From the NCBI RefSeq assembly GCF_019880585.1, contig NZ_JAINVV010000001.1, positions 595,268-659,267 of the forward strand: a stretch of DNA of 64,000 bases, in the 5' to 3' direction. The position numbers and the translations under genes are program-made. The DNA is from Sphingomonas colocasiae. Lineage in GTDB: Bacteria > Pseudomonadota > Alphaproteobacteria > Sphingomonadales > Sphingomonadaceae. This document shows, in pieces, positions 44,165 through 51,686 of the stretch. The notes under the pieces are model-generated. The model saw only the letters and a list, made by a program, of their open reading frames with translations, searched no databases and was not told where the DNA came from. How positions within the stretch are numbered: the stretch's first letter is position 1; each line of letters starts with the position of its first letter.

Positions 44165-44857
44165 ATGTCCAACACCGACTCCGCCCGCCCGCCGTCCACC
44201 GGACTCTGGCTGTTCGAACAATTGCGCGCCGCCATCATCCGGGGTGATTATCCCGGCGGCGAGCCGATCCGGCAGGAGGATATCGCCGAACGTTTCCAGG
44301 TAAGTCGCATGCCCGTCCGCGAGGCGATGCGGCTGCTGGAAGCCGAAGGACTGGTGACCAAGCAGCCGCATCGCGGCGCCATCGTGGCGCAACTCGACGC
44401 GGATGACGCGCTTGAGCTCTTCCAGATCCGCGCGGTGCTGGAGGGGCTGGCGGTGCGTCGATCATTCCCGGCGCTGACGGACGAGCAGGTGGCCGCGATC
44501 GAGCGTGCGCATGACGCGCTCGAGCAAGCCGATGCAGCTGAAAAGCAGGCGAGGCATAGCGATTTCCATCTGTCGCTCTACGCTGCGGCGGGTCCCCGGC
44601 TGCAGAAGATGGTCAGCGATCAGCTCGATGCCGCGCGGCGTTACCATTTGCGGTTCGGGCGCCCGGGGATGGAGGTGTCCGATCGGGACAGGGCCGAACA
44701 CCTTGCGCTGATCGAAGCGGCGCGGCGCAGGGATGTCGAAACGGCATTCAACATCATCACCGCGCATGCCGGTGATAGCGGGGTCTCCATCTCCCGTTCG
44801 ATTTTCGAGGCGGAAGAGCGTCGCGCGAATGATCGAAAAGGGGAGGGTGGCGCCTAG
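44165..44857 (+). CDS. GntR/FCD-family transcriptional regulator
   Basis: 230 residues. The winged helix (about 15-80: PIRQEDIAERFQVSRMPVREAM) precedes an FCD ligand-binding domain (about 85-215, with FQIRAVLEGLAV and the metal-type HSDFHLSLYAAAG). FCD regulators respond to carboxylic or amino acids. Its likely target is the dipeptidase operon, whose promoter carries an operator with the same GATCCA half-sites found in front of this gene. Confidence 0.92.
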   Translation: MSNTDSARPPSTGLWLFEQLRAAIIRGDYPGGEPIRQEDIAERFQVSRMPVREAMRLLEAEGLVTKQPHRGAIVAQLDADDALELFQIRAVLEGLAVRRSFPALTDEQVAAIERAHDALEQADAAEKQARHSDFHLSLYAAAGPRLQKMVSDQLDAARRYHLRFGRPGMEVSDRDRAEHLALIEAARRRDVETAFNIITAHAGDSGVSISRSIFEAEERRANDRKGEGGA

Positions 44858-44972
44858 CCGGCGCGTCGGCTGGTTTCTGACAAATGCCAATGATTCCAAT
44901 GCTATGAATGTAGCCCGATAGTCCGGTCCGTTTGCCCTTCGATCTCGCGCGCATAATTCTCAATCAGATAAC

Positions 44973-45000
44973 TTGACATTGAAGCGCTGGCCGGTAGATT
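44973..45000 (+). promoter_or_regulatory. Promoter of the dipeptidase-to-deacylase operon
   Basis: TTGACA (44973-44978), 16 bases, TAGATT (44995-45000): a perfect -35 and a 4-of-6 -10. The expected start near 45007 is directly followed by the palindromic operator, so a bound repressor would block transcription. The dipeptidase GTG is at 45060. Confidence 0.6.
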
Positions 45001-45014
45001 TACAATCTGAAAAA

Positions 45015-45031
45015 ATGGATCCAAGATCCAT
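45015..45031. promoter_or_regulatory. Palindromic operator (GntR/FCD type)
   Basis: ATGGATC-CAA-GATCCAT is a perfect 7-bp inverted repeat with a 3-base spacer. It lies just behind the -10 of the operon promoter. The GATCCA half-site also occurs three times before the gntR gene (44138-44164). The length and symmetry suit an FCD-type GntR dimer. Confidence 0.65.
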
Positions 45032-45059
45032 GATCTGATTCGGCGGTAAAGGGGGGCTT

Positions 45060-46202
45060 GTGTCGTACGGACGCTTCAATTCCGGCCTGGGGGCGGTTGC
45101 CCCGATGCGCCGGCGCGATGCCTTGGCTGCATTCGCGGCGTTTGCATGCGTTGGAACCGCGCATGGCGCGGCCGCGAAAAAGTCCGGCCCCTATGTCGAC
45201 GGGATGAGTTTCCTGCCCGACAATCCGGCTGACCTTCGCGCCTCGGGGCTCGATGCGTTCATCTGCGATGTCTCCAAGGGCAAGATGGACACGGATGCCG
45301 CGGGCAACAGTTTCTATCACCGTACCTTCGAGCTGTGCGACGAAAGCATCGCCGCCGCGGCCGCGCGGATCAGATCCGATTTTCCGGGGCTGGGTGTCGC
45401 GCTGAGAGGCGCGGACCTCGCGGCCGGCCGGCCCGTCGCCATCTTCCAGTTCCAGGGATGCGAGCCGATCGGGACCGACCTGTCGCGCATCGCCTATTTC
45501 CGCGAGAAGTCGCTGCGCATCCTTCAACTCACCCATAACGAAAGCAACGCCTTCGCGACCGCCTATACCGACGAACGCAGCGGCGTCGGCCTGTCGCCGC
45601 TCGGCATCGAGGGCGTGCGTGAAATGAACCGCGTCGGCTTGATCCCCGATGTGTCGCACGCGTCGGAGGCGACCGCGCTCGAAACCGTGAAATTGTCGAA
45701 GACGCCGACGATCCTGTCGCATGGCGCCTGCCGCGCGCTGCTCGACCATCCGCGCGCCGCGACCGACAGGATGATCCGCGCCGTCGCGGAAAGCGGCGGC
45801 GTGTTCGGCGTCTTCATGATGAGCTTCTGGCTGACCGAGGCGCCGGTGCCGACGCCGGACCATTATGTCGCGCATATCCGCCATGCCGTGAAGCTGGCGG
45901 GCATCGACGCGGTCGGCATCGCCAATGACTATGCGATGGAAGGGCTGCAATTCGACGGGCGTCCGTTCGACAACAGCCGCGATATGCCGGGCAGCTATCA
46001 TGGCTGGTGGGAAGGCAATCGCAAGCGCGGCATTCCGGGGTTCGGACCGCTGCCGCAGCATGCGGTGATCCCCGAACTGAACACGATCGACCGCATGGCG
46101 CTGATTCATCGCGCGCTGCTGCGCGGCGGATTCAAACCCCGGGAGGCCGACAAGATCATGGGCGGCAACTGGACCCGCTTCTTCAAGGAGACACTGCGAT
46201 GA
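45060..46202 (+). CDS. Peptidase M19 (renal dipeptidase)-like protein, atypical metal site
   Basis: 380 residues from GTG 45060 (AAGGGGGG five bases ahead). A twin-arginine-like signal (MRRRDALAAFAAFACVG, from residue 16) indicates export. Family motifs include DVSHASEA and LSHGACRAL, holding the His pair of the second metal, and VGIANDYA. The first metal pair His-x-Asp of typical M19 (DGHND) reads D-G-M-S-F here, and the bridging Glu appears as Gln (FQFQG). Activity is therefore uncertain. Typical M19 enzymes cut dipeptides, including those with a C-terminal D-residue. Confidence 0.85.
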   Translation: MSYGRFNSGLGAVAPMRRRDALAAFAAFACVGTAHGAAAKKSGPYVDGMSFLPDNPADLRASGLDAFICDVSKGKMDTDAAGNSFYHRTFELCDESIAAAAARIRSDFPGLGVALRGADLAAGRPVAIFQFQGCEPIGTDLSRIAYFREKSLRILQLTHNESNAFATAYTDERSGVGLSPLGIEGVREMNRVGLIPDVSHASEATALETVKLSKTPTILSHGACRALLDHPRAATDRMIRAVAESGGVFGVFMMSFWLTEAPVPTPDHYVAHIRHAVKLAGIDAVGIANDYAMEGLQFDGRPFDNSRDMPGSYHGWWEGNRKRGIPGFGPLPQHAVIPELNTIDRMALIHRALLRGGFKPREADKIMGGNWTRFFKETLR

Positions 46203-47386
46203 TCGTTCGGATGCCCGCACTTGCCGCCGCAATCTGCCTGGTCGCGGTGCCCGTCCCGGCGGTCGCCCAGTCTGTCGACCGGACCTGGGCCGACATCGCC
46301 GCCGCTTATGACGCCGATCTTAAGGCGGAAGGCACGATCGGGTCGAGCATGGCGGTGACCCGGAACGGCAAGCTGGTGAAAGAGGTCTATTATGGCCTTG
46401 CCGATCGCGACGCCGGCCGCAAGGTCGATGCCGATACCTTGTTCCACTGGGCGTCGATCAGCAAGATGTTCACCGCGATCGCGGTGCTCCAGCTCCGCGA
46501 TCGCGGGAAGCTGTCGCTCGACGACAGGATCATCGACTATCTGCCCGAGACCAGGCAGATCCATAACCGGTTCGGGCCTATGTCGGGCATCACGCTCCGT
46601 CATCTGATCACCCATAGTTCGGGCTTGCGGGGCGCCACCTTCCCATGGCGCGGCGACAATGACTGGGCGCCGCACGAGCCCGCCAAATGGTCGCAGGTGG
46701 CGGCGATGATGCCCTATACCGAGATCGAGTTCGAGCCGGGCTCGAAGTTCAGCTACTCCAACCCCGGTACCTCGATGCTGGGCCGTGTCGTCGAGGAAAT
46801 CACCGGCGACGATATCGAGAGCTACGTCACCAAGAATATCCTGATGCCGCTCGGCATGTCGCGCAGCTATTACGACAAGACGCCCTATTTCCTGTTGCCG
46901 CACCGTTCGAACAATTATTACATCACCAAGGGCGCGGTGAAGGCCAACGGGCTCGAGGTCGATACCGGCGCCACCAACGGCAATGGCGGCTTGAACGGTC
47001 CGCTCTCCGACCTGCTGAAATTCGCGCATTTCCTGCTCGGCGTGAATGACAACGGCAATTACGAAACGGTGCTCAGCCGGAAATCGCTGCTCGAGATGCG
47101 CCAGCCGCTGTTCGCCGCCGAGGACGATCGCGTGCCCAACCAGCAGATGGGGCTCAGCACCTTCACCATCGATCAGCCGGTGCCGGACGGCCGTACCCTG
47201 CGCTTCGTCGGCCATACAGGCGGGCAAATGGGTTTCGCGACCTTCGTCTACATTCAGCCGGAGAGCAATGTGGCGGTGGTGTTCGGATCGAACACGCGCA
47301 GTTCGGACGTGCAGCGAAAGTCGGATGTCTTCTCGAAGACTCGCAACGCGCTGTTCACGCGTTTCGTACCGCTGATCGGCCGCTGA
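46199..47386 (+). CDS. Class C beta-lactamase-family serine hydrolase (D-peptidase-like)
   Basis: 395 residues from ATG 46199, overlapping the dipeptidase stop (ATGA). The signal peptide ends VAVPVPAVAQS. Active-site motifs are SxxK as S86-I-S-K89, YxN in KFSYSNPGTS and HTGG near the C-terminus. The family includes D-aminopeptidases, DD-carboxypeptidases and esterases. With the neighbouring genes, D-peptide hydrolysis in the periplasm is the favoured role, but an esterase is not excluded. Confidence 0.88.
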   Translation: MIVRMPALAAAICLVAVPVPAVAQSVDRTWADIAAAYDADLKAEGTIGSSMAVTRNGKLVKEVYYGLADRDAGRKVDADTLFHWASISKMFTAIAVLQLRDRGKLSLDDRIIDYLPETRQIHNRFGPMSGITLRHLITHSSGLRGATFPWRGDNDWAPHEPAKWSQVAAMMPYTEIEFEPGSKFSYSNPGTSMLGRVVEEITGDDIESYVTKNILMPLGMSRSYYDKTPYFLLPHRSNNYYITKGAVKANGLEVDTGATNGNGGLNGPLSDLLKFAHFLLGVNDNGNYETVLSRKSLLEMRQPLFAAEDDRVPNQQMGLSTFTIDQPVPDGRTLRFVGHTGGQMGFATFVYIQPESNVAVVFGSNTRSSDVQRKSDVFSKTRNALFTRFVPLIGR

Positions 47387-47389
47387 ACC

Positions 47390-48787
47390 ATGCTGCTTGC
47401 GCTCGAACGACAGGTGACCGCGCTGGCGGAGTGGGTGTGGGATCTTCCGCTCCTGCTGTTGCTGACGGGCGGCGGCCTGTATTTCCTGCTGGTCTCGCGC
47501 CTGTTGCCGTTCCGTCATGTCGGCCAGTCGCTGCGTGTGCTGAGCGGGCGTTACGATCGCGCCGACGATCCGGGGCAGATCAACCATTATCATGCATTGT
47601 CGATCACGCTGGCGGCGACGATCGGCATGGGCAGCGTGTCGGGCGTGGCGGTCGCCATCGCGATGGGCGGCCCGGGCACGATCTTCTGGATGTGGGTGTC
47701 GGCGATCGTCGGCATGGCGACCAACTATTTCACCTGCACGCTGGCGGTGATGTATCGCGGCCGGGACTCCCTGGGCGAACTCCAGGGCGGGCCGATGTAT
47801 GTGATCACCGAGGGGCTCGGCCGGCGCTGGTGGCCGCTTGCCGCGCTCTTCTGCGTGACCGGCATGTTCGGCTGCCTGCCGATCTTCAACGCCAATCAAT
47901 TGACCCAGGCGATCCAGGTTCTCGGGCTGGAGCCGGCCGGTCTGGCAATGGGCGCCGGCGGTGATCTCGTGATCGGACTGGTGCTCGCCGCGATGGCCGC
48001 GGCCGTGATCTTCGGCGGGCTCAGCCGGATCAGCCAGGTCGCGGCGGCGCTCGTTCCCGCAATGGTCGGCGTCTATTTTCTGGCGGTCCTCGGGATCCTG
48101 ATCGCGCATGCCGACGTGGTGCCGCACTATCTTTCGCTGATCGTCACCGATGCGTTCCGCGCCGACTATTATGAGGGAGAGGCGATGTTCGGCGGTGCTC
48201 TGGGCGGGCTGATCGTTCTCGGCGCGCGGCGCGCATCTTTTTCGAACGAGGCCGGGATCGGCACCGCCGCGCTTGCCTACGGTGCGGCCAAGACCTCCGA
48301 ACCGGTCCATGAAGGGCTGGTGGCGATGCTGTCGCCGGTGGTCGATACGCTTGTCGTCTGCACTCTGACCGGCCTTGCGATCCTGGTGACCGACGCCTGG
48401 AAGGTGGAGGGGCTCAACGGCGTGCTGATGACCGCCCGTGCGTTCAGCGATACCTATCCGGCTTTCGGCGGCGCCTTGCTGCTCATTTGCATCCTCGCCT
48501 TCGGCCTGGCGACGCTGTTCAGCTATTCCTATTTCGGGATGAAGTGCTTTTCCTTCCTGTTCGGGGCGCGGGTGAAGGGCGCCTATAACGGCTTCTATAT
48601 CGCCAGCATCGCGGTGGGGGCGGCATCGACCACCGCGCTGATCATCGGCTTCATCGACATCATGTTCGCGCTGATGGCGGTTCCCACGATGGTTTCGGGC
48701 TTGTTGCTGTCTCGCCGGGTCATGGCGGAAACGCGAGCCTATTTTGCACGCGCCCATGCCGGATCGGAACAGGGAGCGGCGCAATGA
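47390..48787 (+). CDS. Alanine/glycine:cation symporter (AGCS family)
   Basis: 465 residues, about eleven membrane segments. Family signatures include LLPFRHVGQSLRVLSG, GMGSVSGVAVAIAMGGPG and the later FSNEAGIGTAALAYGAAKTS. AGCS proteins move alanine or glycine with Na+ or H+, and several accept D-alanine as well as L-alanine. Starting three bases after the hydrolase stop and overlapping the next gene (ATGA), it probably brings the released amino acids into the cell. Confidence 0.94.
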   Translation: MLLALERQVTALAEWVWDLPLLLLLTGGGLYFLLVSRLLPFRHVGQSLRVLSGRYDRADDPGQINHYHALSITLAATIGMGSVSGVAVAIAMGGPGTIFWMWVSAIVGMATNYFTCTLAVMYRGRDSLGELQGGPMYVITEGLGRRWWPLAALFCVTGMFGCLPIFNANQLTQAIQVLGLEPAGLAMGAGGDLVIGLVLAAMAAAVIFGGLSRISQVAAALVPAMVGVYFLAVLGILIAHADVVPHYLSLIVTDAFRADYYEGEAMFGGALGGLIVLGARRASFSNEAGIGTAALAYGAAKTSEPVHEGLVAMLSPVVDTLVVCTLTGLAILVTDAWKVEGLNGVLMTARAFSDTYPAFGGALLLICILAFGLATLFSYSYFGMKCFSFLFGARVKGAYNGFYIASIAVGAASTTALIIGFIDIMFALMAVPTMVSGLLLSRRVMAETRAYFARAHAGSEQGAAQ

Positions 48788-49806
48788 GTCTCGATCTTTC
48801 ACCCTTTGCGCGGCTGCCGCTCGCGCATCTGCCGACGCCGCTCGAACGACTGAGCGCATTGACCGGCGATGCCTGGGGTGTCCGGCTGTTCGTCAAGCGC
48901 GACGACTGCACCGGGCTGGGCTTTGGCGGCAACAAGACCCGCAAGCTGGAATTCACGCTTGGGCATGCACTGGCGGCCGGGGCGACGACGCTCATCACCA
49001 GCGGTGCCTGGCAGTCCAACCATGTGCGCCAGACCGCGGCGGCGGCGGCGCGGACGGGGCTGAATTGCCATGTCGTCATCAGCGACGCGGTGGGGCGCGA
49101 AACGGAAGCCTATTGCGCGTCCGGCAACATGCTTCTCCACGGCCTGTTCGGCGCGCATCTGCATCTGGCCGAGGATGACGGCGATGCCACGACCCGCTGC
49201 ATGGATCGGCTGGCGAACGAAGCGATGGCGCGTGGAGAGACACCCTATATCGTGCCGCTCGGCGCCTCGGACGGCATCGGGTCGCTCGGCTATGCCGAAT
49301 GCGCGCGCGAGCTTCTGGCGCAATGCGAAGCGCAGTCGGTCGCACCGACGGCAATCGTGCTGGCGACGGGCAGTGGCGGCACCCATGCAGGGTTGCTCGC
49401 CGGATTGCGGCTATTGGGATCGCGTGTCCGCGTTATCGGCATCTCGGTCAGTGAACCCGCCGATGTGAAATTCGACAAGGTACGCGGGATCGCCGATGCG
49501 ATGCTCGACCTGTGCGGCGCGTCGCGGGGCACCGTCAGCGACACGGATATCGTCGTACTCGACGATTATACCGGCCCCGGCTACGCGATACCGACGGAGG
49601 AGGCGAACCAGGCCATCCGCACGCTTGCCGCGCGTGAAGGGCTGCTGGTCGACCCGGTCTATACGGCCAAGGCGCTGGCCGGGCTGCTGGATCTGCTCGA
49701 GCGCGGAAGGCTGACCGGTGACGTCGTGTTCCTCCACACCGGAGGGACGCCGGCACTGTTCGCCTATGCCGACGAATTCCCCCTGACAAAGGCCACATGC
49801 CCATGA
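48784..49806 (+). CDS. dcyD: D-cysteine desulfhydrase / D-amino-acid ammonia-lyase-type PLP enzyme
   Basis: 340 residues, fold-type II PLP enzyme. The catalytic Lys51 lies in GFGGNKTRKLEF and the PLP phosphate loop in LATGSGGTHAGL. The N-terminal LAHLPTPLERLSAL and the VKRDDCTGLGFGGNK block match D-cysteine desulfhydrase and ACC deaminase. D-cysteine desulfhydrase converts D-Cys to pyruvate, H2S and NH3; related enzymes act on D-serine or beta-chloro-D-alanine. It overlaps the symporter and deacylase genes. Confidence 0.9.
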   Translation: MSLDLSPFARLPLAHLPTPLERLSALTGDAWGVRLFVKRDDCTGLGFGGNKTRKLEFTLGHALAAGATTLITSGAWQSNHVRQTAAAAARTGLNCHVVISDAVGRETEAYCASGNMLLHGLFGAHLHLAEDDGDATTRCMDRLANEAMARGETPYIVPLGASDGIGSLGYAECARELLAQCEAQSVAPTAIVLATGSGGTHAGLLAGLRLLGSRVRVIGISVSEPADVKFDKVRGIADAMLDLCGASRGTVSDTDIVVLDDYTGPGYAIPTEEANQAIRTLAAREGLLVDPVYTAKALAGLLDLLERGRLTGDVVFLHTGGTPALFAYADEFPLTKATCP

Positions 49807-51386
49807 CACTGACCCGTGTGATCGCCCTTGCCTTGCTCGCCGCCGCGCCCTCGACGCTGATGGCGCAGGATCTCGCCTCTGCGATCAGGGATGCGGGGGG
49901 CAGTTTCGACCTGATGATCGAGGATGCGATGCTGGTCGATGGCACCGGCGCGGCGCCGATCCAGGCTGATATCCTGGTGGAGGGCGACAGGATCGCCTTT
50001 ATCGGGGATGTGCCGAAGGGCGCGGCCAGGGCGGATCGGACGATCGCGGCGGCGGGGCGGACGGTTTCGCCGGGCTTCATCGATACCCATACCCATGCCA
50101 ATCCGCTGGCGGATTCTTTCGACGGCTTCCTGGCGATGGGCGTGACCACGGTGATCCTGGGGCAGGACGGCCGCAGTGCGAACATCACGACAAGCGATGC
50201 GCCGTCGTCGCCCGAACGCGATCTCGGCGAGTGGCTGGGCAAGGTGGAGGCCAAGGGCGTCCAGCTCAACGTCGCGGTGCTGACGGGGCACGGGACGATC
50301 CGGCATCTGGCGGGTATTCCCGACTCCGCGCGGGGGCTGACGGCGGAGCAGCAGACCCGCATGAACGCCATTCTGATCGACGAATTGCGCGCGGGCAGTT
50401 TCGGCCTGTCGACGGGCCTTGAATATGTGCCCGGCCGTTATGCCGAGACCGCCGAACTGGTGCCGCTCGCGAAGCTCGTCGCCGATGCCGAGGGCGTGAT
50501 CATCAGCCATATGCGGACCGAGGATGACGGGCAGGTCGAAGGCGCGGTGCAGGAACTGGTCGATTACGGCGCCAATGCCCGCATCCAGGCTTCGCATCTC
50601 AAGATCGTCTTCGGCAAGGGGCCGGAAACCGCACAGCGGCTGCTGTCCTTCATCACCGAAAAGCAGCGGGGCGGCGCACGGCTGTCGGCCGATGTCTATC
50701 CTTACACCGCCGGCTATGGCGGACTGGGCCTGATCTTTCCCGAATGGGCGCTTTCTCCCGCCAATTACACGGATGTTGTGAAGACACGCCGGGCGGAACT
50801 GCTTGCCTATCTGAAGGCGCGGATGACCAAAAGGGGCGGGCCGGGCGCCTTGCTGTTCGGTTCGCCGCCGCTTGCCGGAAAGACGCTGGCCGATATTTCC
50901 GCCGAACAGGGCAAGCCGTTCGAGGAGGTGCTGCTGGCACTTGGCCCCGACGGTGCGCATGGCGCGCATTTCATCATGGACGAAGCTGTGCAGGACCTGC
51001 TGGTCGCGAGCCCGCTTACCGCCATCTCCACCGATGGAGGCCCTTCGATCCGCCACCCGCGCGGCACCGGCACCTATGCCCGGCTGATCGAGCATTATGT
51101 GGAAGGAACCCGGGCACTGACCTTGCAGGAAGCGGTGCGCAAGAGCAGCAGTCTGCCCGCCGCCGCGATGGGCTTCAGCGATCGCGGCATCGTGCGCGTG
51201 GGGGCCAAGGCCGATCTGCTGTTGTTCGATCCTGCCAAGGTGCGCGCGAAATCGGATTATCTGAAACCCTATGAACTCGCGCAGGGCTTCGACGTCGTCA
51301 TCGTGAACGGCCGGGTGGCGCGAGAAAATGGGGCAACGAGTGTCGGGCGGCACGGAAAGGTTCTGCGCCGCACGCAATCGAGGTGA
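49797..51386 (+). CDS. N-acyl-D-amino-acid deacylase-type amidohydrolase, exported
   Basis: 529 residues. The signal peptide ends TLMAQ, followed by an amidohydrolase_3 fold: GFIDTHTHANPLA (metal His-x-His), ISHMRTEDDG (Glu/Asp and His), ASHLKIVFGKG and STDGGPSIRHPRGTGTYAR, the last a strong D-aminoacylase signature. Such enzymes hydrolyse N-acyl-D-amino acids or D-peptide-like amides. It overlaps dcyD by ten bases and ends the operon; the TonB receptor follows after 300 bases. Confidence 0.9.
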   Translation: MPMTLTRVIALALLAAAPSTLMAQDLASAIRDAGGSFDLMIEDAMLVDGTGAAPIQADILVEGDRIAFIGDVPKGAARADRTIAAAGRTVSPGFIDTHTHANPLADSFDGFLAMGVTTVILGQDGRSANITTSDAPSSPERDLGEWLGKVEAKGVQLNVAVLTGHGTIRHLAGIPDSARGLTAEQQTRMNAILIDELRAGSFGLSTGLEYVPGRYAETAELVPLAKLVADAEGVIISHMRTEDDGQVEGAVQELVDYGANARIQASHLKIVFGKGPETAQRLLSFITEKQRGGARLSADVYPYTAGYGGLGLIFPEWALSPANYTDVVKTRRAELLAYLKARMTKRGGPGALLFGSPPLAGKTLADISAEQGKPFEEVLLALGPDGAHGAHFIMDEAVQDLLVASPLTAISTDGGPSIRHPRGTGTYARLIEHYVEGTRALTLQEAVRKSSSLPAAAMGFSDRGIVRVGAKADLLLFDPAKVRAKSDYLKPYELAQGFDVVIVNGRVARENGATSVGRHGKVLRRTQSR

Positions 51387-51686
51387 CGAGTCCAAGCTGA
51401 AGACGTGGGGCAGCCACGCATGTCGGAGAGTGATGTCTGGAGCATCTTCGGGCCAGGTGGGCGCACCTTGCGGCATCGAAGACGCTGGAGCTGAAGGAAT
51501 CCGGGGTGTCCGGCGATCCGGCATGATCGTCTGCCGCCACGGGAAAGCAATCGTCCGGTCGCGGGCGACTTCTGATCTGAATTGCAACGCTCCGGGCGGC
51601 AGCTTCGGGGAGGGCGGATCCGTGCGCATGCGCGGGACGGAAGCCCTGCTGCGTGCCGCCTCGGTCAATAAAGGGGACTTCAGACT
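51387..51686 (+). other. Intergenic region before the cluster TonB receptor
   Basis: 300 bases with no credible gene. A 10-base perfect palindrome GCGCATGCGC lies at 51624-51633. No clear -35/-10, intrinsic terminator or copy of the GATCCA operator was found. A weak AAGGGG occurs shortly before the ATG at 51687. The receptor may have its own regulated promoter here, or be read from the operon. Confidence 0.4.

Noticed and set aside
46106..48859. 917-residue minus-strand frame over the serine hydrolase and AGCS genes
   Set aside because: Shadow: sense genes have intact family motifs; the reverse is Arg/His-rich with no recognised domain.
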